A DNA stretch of 64,000 bases from Rhodococcus wratislaviensis (GTDB lineage Bacteria; Actinomycetota; Actinomycetes; Mycobacteriales; Mycobacteriaceae), in the NCBI RefSeq assembly GCF_900455735.1, contig NZ_UAUI01000006.1, positions 1-64,000 on the forward strand, given 5' to 3'. Below are positions 1 to 8,809 of this stretch, piece after piece; the stretch's first letter is position 1; each line of letters begins with the position of its first letter. A program made the translations under genes and the position numbers. The notes beneath the pieces are model-generated. The model was given only the letters and a program-made list of their open reading frames with translations, did no database searches and was not told the origin of the DNA.

Positions 1-911
1 ACGGGCTCTCGGGGTGGTACCAGTCGCGTTTCGACGCCTTTACCGCAGAGACCGGGATCGCGGTGAACCTCGTCGAGGCCGGATCCGGCGAAGTCGTCTC
101 TCGTCTCGAGAAAGAACAGTCGAACCCCCAGGCCGACGTCGTCGTCACGCTGCCGCCGTTCATTCAGAAGGCCGACTCCCAGGGACTCCTCGTGCCGAGC
201 GGTATCGACACGTCCGCGGTTCCCGCGGCCGAAAAGGACGCGGCCGGTCACTACGTTCCCGTCGTCGACAACTACCTCTCGTTCATCGCCAACCCGGCGG
301 CCTCGCCCACTCCCCGGACGTGGGACGACCTACTGTCCGACCAGTTCAAGGGCAAGATCCAGTACTCCACTCCCGGTCAGGCCGGCGACGGCACCGCGGT
401 CCTGCTGCTCCTGCAGCACCTGAAAGGCAAGGACGGCGCACTCGACTACCTCGCCGACCTGCAGGCCAACAACGTGGGACCGTCGTCCTCGACCGGCAAA
501 CTGCAGCCGAAGGTCAGCAACGGCGAACTGCTCGTGGCCAACGGCGACGTCCAGATGAACCTCACGTCGATCGCCGACGACGGCTCGAAGTTCGACCTCT
601 TCTTCCCCGCAGCCGCCGACGGCACCCGCACCACCGTCGCCCTGCCGTACGTGATGGGTCTGGCGAAGGGCGCGCCCCGCAGCGAGCAGGGCAAGCAGTT
701 GATGGAGTTCCTGCTCTCCGAGGAGTCGCAGAAGACCGTCGCCGACGAGGCACTCGGCATGTCGGTCCGTGAGGACGTGCGCGCCACCGCAGGCGAGAGC
801 GCCCCGGCGCGCGCACTGCAGGGGGTCCAGGTGTGGTCGCCGAACTGGAACGACGTACTCACCGAACTCGATTCGGACGTCGCCGCGTACCAGAAGGCCA
901 CCGGGAGCTGA
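1..911 (+). CDS. ABC transporter substrate-binding protein, 5' end cut by window edge (probably 2-aminoethylphosphonate type)
   Basis: Open from base 3 to the TGA at 909-911, so about 302 residues are visible and the start with its signal peptide lies outside the window. The visible part has the type II periplasmic-binding layout used for iron or phosphonate ligands: VNLVEAGSGEVVSRLEKE near the left end, a ligand-cleft stretch ADVVVTLPPFIQKADSQG, and a C-terminal segment LPYVMGLAKGAPRSEQGKQL followed by MEFLLSEESQKTVA. In the family this lipoprotein captures ligand outside the membrane and delivers it to the permeases. The ATPase start is 2 bases downstream and two permeases follow, so this is the first visible gene of a four-gene uptake operon. 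The AEP assignment is inferred from resemblance to PhnS-type proteins; an Fe(III) or other small-anion ligand remains possible. Confidence 0.85.
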   Translation, partial: GLSGWYQSRFDAFTAETGIAVNLVEAGSGEVVSRLEKEQSNPQADVVVTLPPFIQKADSQGLLVPSGIDTSAVPAAEKDAAGHYVPVVDNYLSFIANPAASPTPRTWDDLLSDQFKGKIQYSTPGQAGDGTAVLLLLQHLKGKDGALDYLADLQANNVGPSSSTGKLQPKVSNGELLVANGDVQMNLTSIADDGSKFDLFFPAAADGTRTTVALPYVMGLAKGAPRSEQGKQLMEFLLSEESQKTVADEALGMSVREDVRATAGESAPARALQGVQVWSPNWNDVLTELDSDVAAYQKATGS

Positions 912-913
912 TC

Positions 914-2083
914 GTGTCGGGAATTCCAGCCAGGCGGGCACACCCGCTGCACGCCCCCGCGGTCCGCGGAGCAACCGACTTCTCTGCGCCTGCCATCACC
1001 TTCGACCGGGTCACCGTCGGCTACGGCCGCGGCAGGAGCGTCACCCACGCCCTGATCGACTTCACTCTGCGCGTGGGCCGCGGTGAGACGGTGGCGCTGC
1101 TCGGCCCGAGTGGGTCCGGCAAGTCGACCGCGCTCAAAGCCCTCGCGGGATTCGTCCGTCCCACTTCGGGTTCCGTGCGGCTCGGATCCCGAGACGTCAC
1201 CGACCTTCCGCCCGCGAAACGGGGAATCGGCGTCGTCGTGCAGTCCTACGCCCTGTTCCCGCACATGCGGGTCGCCGACAACGTCGCGTTCGGCCTCCGC
1301 TCCCAGCGGGTGCCACGCGCGGAGATCGGCGCGCGGGTGGCCGAGGCCCTCGAGATGGTCGGGATGGCCGCCTACGGCAAGCGCCTGCCTCGTGAGCTGT
1401 CGGGCGGACAACAGCAGCGGATCGCGATCGCACGGGCCCTGGCGATCCGGCCCGCGGTCCTGCTGCTCGACGAACCACTCGCCGCGCTGGACGCGCAACT
1501 ACGCGAGAGCATGCTCGGTGAGCTCTCGCGACTGCGGGCGGCGCTACCCGGCACCGCGATGCTCTACGTCACGCACGATCAGAGCGAGGCGCTGGCGCTG
1601 GCCGACCGGATCGCCGTCATGCGGAACTCCCGGCTCGCCGACATCGACACCGCCGAGAACCTCTGGAAACGGCCACCGAGCAGCTTCACCGCAGAATTCC
1701 TCGGCGGCGCCAACCTGCTGCCGTGCACCGTCACCCGGGTGATCGGAACGTCGGCGCTCGTGTCGATCGGCGGCGTCCCGGTCACCGCCACGGCCCCGCA
1801 ACCCGACATCGGGCACGTGGAGTGGGAGTCGGACCTGCCCGCATTTCTGTGTGTCCGCCCGCATGCGGTGACGCTGACAGCGCCCGGCGCGCGCGGATCG
1901 TTCTCGGCCCGGATCGTCTCGACGGTGTGGCGGGGATCGACCACGCGGATCACGCTCGCCGTCGACGACTTCGAGGGAGTGCAGGTAGACGCGGACGTCT
2001 CCGGTCACGACCAGCGCCCACCGGGCACCGCCGTCGGCGTGCAGTTCCCCTCCGACGGCAGCGTCCTGGTGCCGGCGACGTGA
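914..2083 (+). CDS. ABC transporter ATP-binding protein (PhnT/PotA-like)
   Basis: A 389-residue nucleotide-binding subunit. The GTG at 914 is chosen because it lies just after the binding-protein stop; an ATG at 833 in the same frame would overlap that gene by 79 bases. The N-terminal ATPase domain shows Walker A GPSGSGKST, the Q-loop region VVVQSYALFPHMRV, the ABC signature LSGGQQQRIAIARAL, Walker B VLLLDEPLAALD and the H-loop YVTHDQSEAL. The last ~110 residues form a TOBE-like regulatory domain (LCVRPHAVTLTAP), typical of phosphonate, spermidine and Fe importers. It energises the two permeases downstream and overlaps the next start by 4 bases (GTGA). Confidence 0.95.
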   Translation: MSGIPARRAHPLHAPAVRGATDFSAPAITFDRVTVGYGRGRSVTHALIDFTLRVGRGETVALLGPSGSGKSTALKALAGFVRPTSGSVRLGSRDVTDLPPAKRGIGVVVQSYALFPHMRVADNVAFGLRSQRVPRAEIGARVAEALEMVGMAAYGKRLPRELSGGQQQRIAIARALAIRPAVLLLDEPLAALDAQLRESMLGELSRLRAALPGTAMLYVTHDQSEALALADRIAVMRNSRLADIDTAENLWKRPPSSFTAEFLGGANLLPCTVTRVIGTSALVSIGGVPVTATAPQPDIGHVEWESDLPAFLCVRPHAVTLTAPGARGSFSARIVSTVWRGSTTRITLAVDDFEGVQVDADVSGHDQRPPGTAVGVQFPSDGSVLVPAT

Positions 2084-2985
2084 CCGCGACCCTCGAGCGT
2101 CCGCCCACCGAAGCGACGCCGCCCCGGCCCGCGCCGTTCCGGTGGCAGAGCATCGCGTGGACGCTGCCACCGCTGCTGCTCGTACTCGGTTTCGCCGTCT
2201 ACCCGATGGCGCGTGTACTCACCGAATCGCTCGACACCGAAACCGGTTCCGGTCTGGACAACTGGTCCGGCGTCCTCGGCTCGGAACTGTTCCGCACGGC
2301 CCTGTGGCGGACGGTGCAGATCGCCACCCTCTCCACCCTGGGCTGCCTGGTCCTCGGCACGCTCCTCGCGCTCGTGCTGGCGTTCGTCCCGTTCACGGGA
2401 TCGAAGGTCGTCGGACGGCTGATCGACGCGGTGCTGTCGCTCCCGTCGTTCCTGATCACGCTGGCGTTCACTTTCCTCTACGGCACGGCCGGGGCGGTGA
2501 ACGCCCTGATCGCGCGCATCACCGGCGACACCCACGGACCACTGAACTTTCTCGGCACCCCACTCGGGGTGATCGCCGCGGAGATCACGTTCTTCACCCC
2601 GTTCGTCGTCCGGCCTCTGCTCGCCGCGTTCACCCAGATCCCCCGCGAACAACTCGACGTCGCCGCCAGTCTCGGGGCGTCGCCGCTGCGGGTGCTGCGG
2701 ACCGTGGTGATGCCCGAGGCGTGGCCCGCACTGCTGGCGGGCGGCTCGCTGGTGCTGCTGCTGACCCTCAACGAATTCGGCATCGTCCTGTTCACGGGCG
2801 CCAAGGACGTGATGACGCTGCCCGTCCTGATCTACACACGCGGCATCGTCACGTTCGACCTGCCGGGCGCAGCCGTGATCGCCACTGTCCAGGTGGCGTT
2901 GTCGCTGACCCTGTACTGCACGTACCGATTTCTGTTCGCCAAGCTGACGGGAGGCAGCCGTGCTGCTGTGGACGAGAAGATCTAG
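2080..2985 (+). CDS. ABC transporter permease (PhnU-like)
   Basis: A 301-residue integral membrane subunit starting at a GTG that overlaps the ATPase stop (GTGA). A short polar N-terminus is followed by about six hydrophobic segments, the first at WTLPPLLLVLGFAVYPMARV. The cytoplasmic EAA loop, which docks on the ATPase, is visible as LDVAASLGASPLRVLRTVVM. The late segment LTLNEFGIVLFTGAKDVMTL resembles permeases annotated for 2-aminoethylphosphonate. It pairs with the permease that starts inside its last codons. Substrate is inferred only from family resemblance. Confidence 0.92.
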   Translation: MTATLERPPTEATPPRPAPFRWQSIAWTLPPLLLVLGFAVYPMARVLTESLDTETGSGLDNWSGVLGSELFRTALWRTVQIATLSTLGCLVLGTLLALVLAFVPFTGSKVVGRLIDAVLSLPSFLITLAFTFLYGTAGAVNALIARITGDTHGPLNFLGTPLGVIAAEITFFTPFVVRPLLAAFTQIPREQLDVAASLGASPLRVLRTVVMPEAWPALLAGGSLVLLLTLNEFGIVLFTGAKDVMTLPVLIYTRGIVTFDLPGAAVIATVQVALSLTLYCTYRFLFAKLTGGSRAAVDEKI

Positions 2986-3745
2986 GGCACTGGCCCTGAG
3001 CCTGTTCGCCCTCGTGGTGACCGTCGTGTTCGCGGCGCCGATCGCGACCGTGATCGCTGCCGCGCTGGCCGGATCCTGGACGGGCCCGCTGCCCTCGGAC
3101 CTCGGCGGCCGCAACTTCGCGGCGGCACTGTCCGACGAGAATCTCGCCAGTCTCACCGTCAGCCTGCAGACGGCGTTCATCGCAGGCGCACTGGCACTCG
3201 TGGTCGGGACATGGGCGGCACTGGCAGCGCGGGAGGCGCCGACGTGGTTGCGCCGCACCACCGACGCCGTCTTCCACCTGCCGATCGCGATCCCGTCCGT
3301 GGCGATCGGTCTCGGTCTGCTGATCGCGTTCAACTCGCGACCGCTCCTGCTCGGCGGAACCAAGTGGATCGTGATCCTGGCACACACGATCCTCGTGCTT
3401 GCCTTCACGTTCAGCGCCGTCTCGGCGGCCCTGGACCGACTCGATCCCGCGTACCGGCAGGCCGCCGAGTCCCTCGGCGCCGGCCCCACCCGCGTCCTGC
3501 TGCGGATCACGCTGCCGCTCCTGCTGCCGGCCATCGGTGCCGCCGCGGGCCTGTCGATCGCACTGTCGATGGGCGAACTGGGCGCCACCGTGATGGTGTA
3601 CCCCGCAACGTGGAAGACGCTGCCGGTGAGCATCTTCGGGCTCACCGACCGCGGTCGGGTGTTCCTCGCCGCGGCCGACACCACCCTGCTGCTGGCGGTC
3701 ACGCTCCTCGCCCTGCTGGCCGTCGGCCGCATCCGCAGGCGCTGA
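2960..3745 (+). CDS. ABC transporter permease (PhnV-like)
   Basis: A 261-residue second permease. The GTG at 2960 overlaps the end of the first permease by 26 bases, which suggests coupled translation. It has about six membrane segments and its own EAA loop, YRQAAESLGAGPTRVLLRIT, then GELGATVMVYPATWKTLPVS near the C-terminus, a stretch common in permeases of this group. It is the last gene of the operon; a long hairpin follows 4 bases after the stop. No phosphonate-degrading enzyme is in view; if present it would be upstream of the window. Confidence 0.92.
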   Translation: MLLWTRRSRALALSLFALVVTVVFAAPIATVIAAALAGSWTGPLPSDLGGRNFAAALSDENLASLTVSLQTAFIAGALALVVGTWAALAAREAPTWLRRTTDAVFHLPIAIPSVAIGLGLLIAFNSRPLLLGGTKWIVILAHTILVLAFTFSAVSAALDRLDPAYRQAAESLGAGPTRVLLRITLPLLLPAIGAAAGLSIALSMGELGATVMVYPATWKTLPVSIFGLTDRGRVFLAAADTTLLLAVTLLALLAVGRIRRR

Positions 3746-3749
3746 CGCA

Positions 3750-3795
3750 CCCGTGCGTGGTTGACGAGTCCTGACACTCCTCAACCACGCACGGG
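3750..3795. terminator. Bidirectional hairpin terminator between convergent genes
   Basis: Arms CCCGTGCGTGGTTGA (3750-3764) and TCAACCACGCACGGG (3781-3795) are perfectly complementary. The stem continues inwards past one C-C mismatch with GAGT (3766-3769) against ACTC (3776-3779), leaving a 6-base loop. It fills the gap between the ABC operon and the convergent acyl-CoA synthetase. There is no strong T-run, as is usual in actinobacteria. Confidence 0.8.
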
Positions 3796-3807
3796 CGGCG
3801 GAGCCGC

Positions 3808-5430
3808 CTACTTCTGGCGGAGCAGGTACCGCTGCACCTTTCCGCTGGGCGTCTTCGGCAGATTGGGGACGAAGTGCACGGTGCGCGGGTAAGCGTGCGC
3901 CGCGAACTTCTTCTTCACCAGCGTCTGCAGTTCGACCTCGAGTTCGCCGGTCCCGTCGACGCCGTCGCGCAGGACCACGAACGCCTCGAGTACCTCACCG
4001 CGCAACTCGTCGGGCATCCCGACGACCGCCGCCTCGACGACGTCGTCGTGCATGACGAGCACGCTCTCGACGTCGAAGGGCCCGATCCGGTAGCCGGCCA
4101 TGATGATCACGTCGTCGTCGCGGGCGGAGAAGAAGTAGAAGCCGTCCTCGTCGGTCTGCCCGGCGTCGCCGGTGAGGTACCAGCGACCGTCGGCCGTGAA
4201 CCGCTGCGCCGTCTTCTCCGGTGCGTCGACGTAGCCGGTGAACCACATCAGCGGGCTGTTGTGCGTGTCGATCGCGACCCGCCCCGGCGTGCGCGGCGGC
4301 GCGATCGCGTCGGAGTCGTCCTCGAGGACGGCGCACGCCCACCCCGGCAACGGTTTGCCCATGGACCCGTCGCGCACCTCTTCCCGCAGCCCGTCGGCCC
4401 AGGAGTTGGCGATGAACATGCCGTGCTCGGTCTGGCCGTAGTGATCGCGGACGAACACGTCCAGGTTGGCCTTCGCCCACGAGATCACGTCGGGAGTGAG
4501 CGGTTCACCCGCCGACGACGCGCGACGCAACGTCACCGTCTCGGGGATCGGCGTGGGGTCCGCCCGCAGACTGCGGTAGACCGTGGGGGCGGCCGCGAAG
4601 TTGGTGACGCCGAAGCGCTCCATCACCTGCCAGGTGAGGGGCGCGGAGAACCCGGCGTGGAGCAGGATGCTGCGAGTGCCCGCGGCGAGGGGCCCGAGCA
4701 GCGCGTAGTACAGGCCGTACGCCCAGCCGGGGTCGGCGGCGTTCCAGAACACGTCGTCCTTGCGGACGTCGAGGCCGAACTCCTGGTAGGCGTGGAACGA
4801 CGCGAGTGCCCGCAGCCGCACCGGCACCCCCTTCGGTGTTCCGGTCGTGCCGCTGGTGAACAACTGGACGAGGGGTCCGTCGCCACCGACCGTGACGGCC
4901 GCACCCTTCGCATCCGCTGCGTCGTGCGACTCCACGAGCGTCGCGAAGTCGAGCGCGTCGGATCCTGCCCCGCCCACGACGACGACCTGCCAGGACGCGT
5001 CCGCGGGGATGTCCTCTCCGGGGGCCAGCTTGTCGAGTTGGTTGGCATCGGAGACGACGACCTTCGCGCCGCTCGCACCCAGCCGGAACGCGATCGCAGG
5101 CGGGGCGAACGCGGTGAACAGGGGAACGTGGACGGCACCCCGGCGCCAGATGCCGAGCAGCGCGACGACCAGTTCGGCCGACTTGCCCATCAGCGTCGCG
5201 ACGTGGTCACCCGGCTCGACGCCGAGGTCCGCTAGTGCGGCGGCGAATCGCGTCGACTGCTCGCGCAGGTAGCCGTACGTGAGGTCCGTCGACGACAGGT
5301 CCGATTCGACGACGGTGAACGCCACGTCGTCGGCGGGGTGCCGATCGCACAGCAGTTCCGCGGCGGACGCCGTCGGCGCGTCGTACTGGTCCAGCAGCTC
5401 ACGCACGCGTGCGGTGGGATCGGTGGTCAT
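3808..5430 (-). CDS. AMP-forming acyl-CoA synthetase
   Basis: A 540-residue member of the acetyl/acyl-CoA synthetase family, which activates a carboxylic acid with ATP and joins it to CoA. Visible motifs: phosphate-binding loop LFTSGTTGTPKGVPV, YGQTEHGMF, the hinge region WYLTGDAGQTDEDGFYFFSA, the CoA-side motif AGYRIGPFDVESVLV, and the C-terminal catalytic lysine in LPKTPSGKVQRYLL. The overall look is closest to medium-chain or acetate-like synthetases; the acid cannot be told from sequence. The start ATG at 5430 has AAGGAG six bases upstream. It is divergent from a GAF-LuxR regulator, its probable controller. Confidence 0.93.
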   Translation of the reverse strand: MTTDPTARVRELLDQYDAPTASAAELLCDRHPADDVAFTVVESDLSSTDLTYGYLREQSTRFAAALADLGVEPGDHVATLMGKSAELVVALLGIWRRGAVHVPLFTAFAPPAIAFRLGASGAKVVVSDANQLDKLAPGEDIPADASWQVVVVGGAGSDALDFATLVESHDAADAKGAAVTVGGDGPLVQLFTSGTTGTPKGVPVRLRALASFHAYQEFGLDVRKDDVFWNAADPGWAYGLYYALLGPLAAGTRSILLHAGFSAPLTWQVMERFGVTNFAAAPTVYRSLRADPTPIPETVTLRRASSAGEPLTPDVISWAKANLDVFVRDHYGQTEHGMFIANSWADGLREEVRDGSMGKPLPGWACAVLEDDSDAIAPPRTPGRVAIDTHNSPLMWFTGYVDAPEKTAQRFTADGRWYLTGDAGQTDEDGFYFFSARDDDVIIMAGYRIGPFDVESVLVMHDDVVEAAVVGMPDELRGEVLEAFVVLRDGVDGTGELEVELQTLVKKKFAAHAYPRTVHFVPNLPKTPSGKVQRYLLRQK

Positions 5431-5496
5431 GCGGTACTCCTTGTGCTCTCATGGCCCGTGAAGGATGGTCGGGCCGTCGCCCGAACTCACTACGGT

Positions 5497-5523
5497 TATG
5501 ATCTAGCTCACAGACCGCTGTGA
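5497..5523 (+). promoter_or_regulatory. Putative -10 element and overlapping palindrome upstream of the LuxR-type gene
   Basis: TATGAT at 5497-5502 fits an actinobacterial -10 box, which would place the transcript start near 5509. The palindrome TCACAGACCGCTGTGA (5508-5523, two perfect 6-base arms around ACCG) would then sit on the transcript start, 16 bases before the regulator gene. It lies in the 109-base divergent gap, so it could serve both genes. The promoter role is inferred; no convincing -35 was found. Confidence 0.4.
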
Positions 5524-5539
5524 CTACCCCCGGAAAGGG

Positions 5540-6415
5540 GTGACCGACTTGGTTGCTCGTGCACCGTCGCTGCTGCGCCCTCGGGACGGGGACGCGCTTC
5601 GCGGTGAACTACGTTCCATCGCAGCTCACGGCGTCGCGCCGGTCCTGTTCGGCGGCGAGGTCCAGGACGGCACACTGCACCTCAGCGAGTTCGTCGGCAC
5701 CCGCACCAACAACCTCAAGGGCCTCGCTATCCCCTCGCGTTCCGGTCTCGGCGGCCGAGTAGTCGCCCAGCGCACGCCCGCGGCGGTCAACGACTACGGC
5801 CGCTCCTCGACCATTACCCACCACTACGACCGGCCCGTCCTCAGCGAGGGGCTCCGGTCCATCCTGGCGGTGCCGGTGATGGTGCGGGGCAGCTCGCGTG
5901 CCGTGCTCTACGCCGCCATCCGCGACTGCGCACCGATCGGCGACCGCACCGCCGACATCGTCGTCGCGGCGTCCCGGCGCCTCGGCACCGAGATCGCCAT
6001 CCGCGACGAGGTCGATCGCCGGCTCGAGATGATGAAGACACTCGACGTGAGCGGTGCCGGTGGCGCCACCACCGAGGAACTCCGCGACATCCACGCGGAG
6101 CTGCGGAGTGTCGCGCAGACTGTCGCCGACACGTCGTTGCAGGCCCGCCTCCGCGGGCTGTCACAGCGACTGGCGGGCATTCTGCGGCCGGACGCCGACG
6201 GCGCCGAGGTGGACCCCGGCGTCCACCTCACTCCACGTGAGATCGACGTCCTGTCCCACGTGGCCCTGGGATGCACCAACAGCGAAGCAGCACAGCGTCT
6301 CTCGGTGGGACCCGAGACGGTGAAGAGTTACCTGCGCAGTGCCATGAGCAAGCTCGACGCGCGGTCGCGCCACGAGGCGGTGGTCACCGCGCGCAGGCTC
6401 GGGCTGCTCCCCTAG
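5540..6415 (+). CDS. GAF-domain LuxR-family transcriptional regulator
   Basis: A 291-residue regulator starting at GTG 5540 with GGAAAGGGG just upstream. Residues about 25-165 look like a GAF sensor domain (VQDGTLHLSEFVGTRTNN, then ILAVPVMVRGSSRAVLYAAI). The C-terminal ~65 residues are a LuxR-type helix-turn-helix: LTPREIDVLSHVALGCTNSE, then VGPETVKSYLRSAMSKL. There is no receiver domain, so it probably binds a small molecule directly. It is divergent from the acyl-CoA synthetase and 54 bases upstream of a permease, which suggests it controls uptake or activation of an organic acid or amine; that is inference from position. Confidence 0.9.
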   Translation: MTDLVARAPSLLRPRDGDALRGELRSIAAHGVAPVLFGGEVQDGTLHLSEFVGTRTNNLKGLAIPSRSGLGGRVVAQRTPAAVNDYGRSSTITHHYDRPVLSEGLRSILAVPVMVRGSSRAVLYAAIRDCAPIGDRTADIVVAASRRLGTEIAIRDEVDRRLEMMKTLDVSGAGGATTEELRDIHAELRSVAQTVADTSLQARLRGLSQRLAGILRPDADGAEVDPGVHLTPREIDVLSHVALGCTNSEAAQRLSVGPETVKSYLRSAMSKLDARSRHEAVVTARRLGLLP

Positions 6416-6469
6416 CGACACGCGTCTTCTCGAACGAGGGACGCAGGCGGTAGCGAAAGGCGGTGGGTC

Positions 6470-7891
6470 ATGGGATCGACAGCGGACGCCACGAGTTCGA
6501 ACGCACCAGATTCGAATTCGCCCGAACAGCCGAGCCTCAAGCGGGTGATGGGCCCGGGGTTGCTCCTGCTGTTCATCGTCGGAGACATCCTCGGCACCGG
6601 TATCTACGCGCTGACCGGAAAGGTGGCCAATCAGGTCGGTGGCGCGGTGTGGCTGCCGTTCCTGGTGGCGTTCGTCGTCGCGATCATCACCGCGTTCAGT
6701 TATCTCGAGCTGGTCACCAAGTTCCCGAAGGCCGCAGGCGCCGCGCTGTACACGCACAAGGCGTTCGGGGTGCACTTCCTCACCTACATGGTCGCGTTCG
6801 CGGTCATGTGTTCGGGAATCACGTCCGCCTCGACGGCGTCGCGGGCGTTCGCCGCCAATTTCGTCGAGGCGTTCCACCTCGACTTCTCCACCGGGATCGG
6901 CATCACCCTGCTCGGTCTCGGATTCATGACGCTGGTGGGTCTCGTCAACTTCCGCGGGGTCAGCGAGAGCGTCAAGACCAACGTCGTACTCACCTGCGTG
7001 GAGCTGTCCGGTCTCCTGATCATCATCATGATCGGGCTGTGGGCCCTCGGCGTCGGAGACGGCGACTTCTCCCGGGTGGCGACGTTCGACACCGGCGACC
7101 GATCCGCGCTCGGCGCGGTCGTCGCGGGAACCGCCCTCGCCTTCTTCGCGATGGTCGGGTTCGAGGACTCGGTGAACATGGCCGAGGAATGCAAGGAACC
7201 GAGCCGCATCTTCCCCAAGGTCCTGCTGACCGGCCTGATCATCGCCGGCTGCATCTACGTGTTCGTGTCGATCACCGCGATCGCCCTCGTGCCGGTGAGC
7301 GAGCTCGGCGAGGGTGACACTCCGCTGCTGAAGGTCGTTCAGGCCGGGGCGCCCGCGTTCCCGATCGGGATCTTCGCGTTCATCACCATGTTCGCCGTCG
7401 CCAACACGGCGCTGATCAACATGCTGATGGCGAGCCGGTTGCTGTACGGCATGAGCCGGGAGGGCGTCCTTCCTCCCCCACTCGGCAAGGTTCACGCCAC
7501 ACGGCGCACACCGTACGTTGCCATCGTCTTCACCACGATCCTCGCTTTCGGCCTCATCACGTTCGTCGGCGAGGTTCCCGAACTCGGCGGCACCACCGCG
7601 CTGCTGCTGCTGGGCGTGTTCACCATCGTCAACATCACCGTGCTCGTCCTCCGCAAGCAACCAGTGGAGCACAAGCATTTCCGGGTGCCGACCGTCCTGC
7701 CGATCATCGGCGCCCTCACGTGTGGCTTCCTCGTCACTCCTTTCGCCGACCGCCCCGCGGTGCAGTACCAGATCGCGGGCGTTCTCCTCGGAATCGGTGT
7801 CGTGCTGTGGGCCTGCACCGTCCTCGTGAACAAGCGGCTCGGCAAGGGCGGACCCGAGATCGACCCCGAGAAACTCGCCGAGCACGAGTGA
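6470..7891 (+). CDS. APC-family amino-acid/amine permease
   Basis: A 473-residue membrane transporter with about 12 hydrophobic segments. The N-terminal half carries the APC hallmark GPGLLLLFIVGDILGTGIYA and a helix-8 region ALAFFAMVGFEDSVNMAEEC, followed by KEPSRIFPK, typical of amino-acid/polyamine/organocation carriers. The first ~25 residues are polar and low in complexity. It lies 54 bases after the GAF-LuxR gene on the same strand and may be co-transcribed with it. Substrate is unknown. It ends 9 bases before the convergent GyrI-like gene. Confidence 0.92.
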   Translation: MGSTADATSSNAPDSNSPEQPSLKRVMGPGLLLLFIVGDILGTGIYALTGKVANQVGGAVWLPFLVAFVVAIITAFSYLELVTKFPKAAGAALYTHKAFGVHFLTYMVAFAVMCSGITSASTASRAFAANFVEAFHLDFSTGIGITLLGLGFMTLVGLVNFRGVSESVKTNVVLTCVELSGLLIIIMIGLWALGVGDGDFSRVATFDTGDRSALGAVVAGTALAFFAMVGFEDSVNMAEECKEPSRIFPKVLLTGLIIAGCIYVFVSITAIALVPVSELGEGDTPLLKVVQAGAPAFPIGIFAFITMFAVANTALINMLMASRLLYGMSREGVLPPPLGKVHATRRTPYVAIVFTTILAFGLITFVGEVPELGGTTALLLLGVFTIVNITVLVLRKQPVEHKHFRVPTVLPIIGALTCGFLVTPFADRPAVQYQIAGVLLGIGVVLWACTVLVNKRLGKGGPEIDPEKLAEHE

Positions 7892-7900
7892 CCCTCTCCC

Positions 7901-8329
7901 TCAGTACAGCGAGAGGAACAGTTCGACGGACCCGTCCGGATGATGTACCTCGAGATCCTCGGTGAAGGCGCGTTCGATCCGGCCGCGTGCCGCCGCGTAG
8001 TCGGCGACGCTCCACGTCTCGGCGAGCGCGTCCGGTTCCGATTCGTCCTCGCAACAGAATCGGGCGAAATAGCCGGAAAGTACGCCGACCAGGACGTCGC
8101 CGGGCTCCATCTTGTCGGTCGAATCGCACGGGTATCCGACGACGACCGTGAACGTGCGCGGCGGCGGTGAGGCCGCGTAGACCACGAAGATCTCCGAGAT
8201 CCCCCGATCCCTGATCCGCTCCACCGTGTAGTCGACGAGTTCCCGTCCCGGCCCGGGACGTCCGGGTTTGCCTTCGGGAATGGTCAGGCCCACAAACGAT
8301 TCCGCCTGCCGATTGACGATCTCGATCAT
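7901..8329 (-). CDS. GyrI-like/effector-binding domain protein (paralogue 1)
   Basis: A 142-residue protein with no membrane segment and no helix-turn-helix. The C-terminal signature FTEDLEVHHPDGSVELFLSL and the central FVVYAASPPPRTFTVVVGYP match the pattern of stand-alone GyrI-like (AraC effector-binding) small-molecule-binding domains. An unusual CCEDESE stretch sits in the middle. Its ATG overlaps the stop of paralogue 2 by 4 bases (ATGA), so the two are translationally coupled. Function is unknown; the family includes drug-binding and multidrug-responsive proteins. Confidence 0.75.
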   Translation of the reverse strand: MIEIVNRQAESFVGLTIPEGKPGRPGPGRELVDYTVERIRDRGISEIFVVYAASPPPRTFTVVVGYPCDSTDKMEPGDVLVGVLSGYFARFCCEDESEPDALAETWSVADYAAARGRIERAFTEDLEVHHPDGSVELFLSLY

Positions 8330-8808
8330 CGCTTCTCACCCATCGCACTCGACGGCATGCCGGACTCGTCCACGTGGATCGGAATGTACAGGTCCACGGC
8401 GTAGGCGTGGGGATACGCTTCGAGGTCCCCGGTGTACGTCCGCTCGATGTCGCCGTTCGTCTCCGCCTCGCTGACCTGCGCCCACAGCCGCAGCATCACG
8501 TCGGGAAACATTCCCCGCGAGGAGAACTTGGCGTACGTGCCGGGCGGGATACGCGAAATGACGTGCCCCCGTGTGGCGTCGTCCACCGTCGCGCACTCGT
8601 AGCCGACGATCTGGGTGTAATACGACTCGACGTCGGGCGCGAAGTCGATGTAGGTGGAGGCGAGCGGCCCCCCGACCTCGTGGTGCAGCACGCGCGTCCA
8701 TGCGCGGTCGAGGCGAGGGTCGCTCAGTTTCCCCAACGCGCGCTGGGGGCTGCGCACGGGCAGACCGGCCACCAGGGTCTCGCCGCGTTCGATGATCTCG
8801 AAGCCCAT
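8326..8808 (-). CDS. GyrI-like/effector-binding domain protein (paralogue 2)
   Basis: A 160-residue soluble protein. The ATG at 8808 is preferred over one four codons upstream because GAGG lies about 12 bases before it and it starts just after the preceding gene's stop. Features: FEIIERGETLVAGLPVRSPQ at the N-terminus, VESYYTQIVGYEC in the middle, and the end motif YTGDLEAYPHAYAVDLYIPI typical of GyrI-like domains. It is a diverged relative of the downstream gene and also lacks a DNA-binding domain. It sits 1 base after the BRCT-like gene in a tight three-gene operon. Confidence 0.75.
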   Translation of the reverse strand: MGFEIIERGETLVAGLPVRSPQRALGKLSDPRLDRAWTRVLHHEVGGPLASTYIDFAPDVESYYTQIVGYECATVDDATRGHVISRIPPGTYAKFSSRGMFPDVMLRLWAQVSEAETNGDIERTYTGDLEAYPHAYAVDLYIPIHVDESGMPSSAMGEKR

Positions 8809-8809
8809 G

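Noticed and set aside
2005-3777. Long minus-strand ORFs (up to 590 codons) opposite the ABC permeases
   Set aside because: Arg/Pro/Gln-rich translations with no domain; they are antisense shadows of GC-rich coding DNA.
7893-7916. CCTCTC/GAGAGG repeat between the APC permease and GyrI-like gene as a terminator
   Set aside because: Only 6 pairs with a 12-base loop and overlapping coding sequence; too weak to list.
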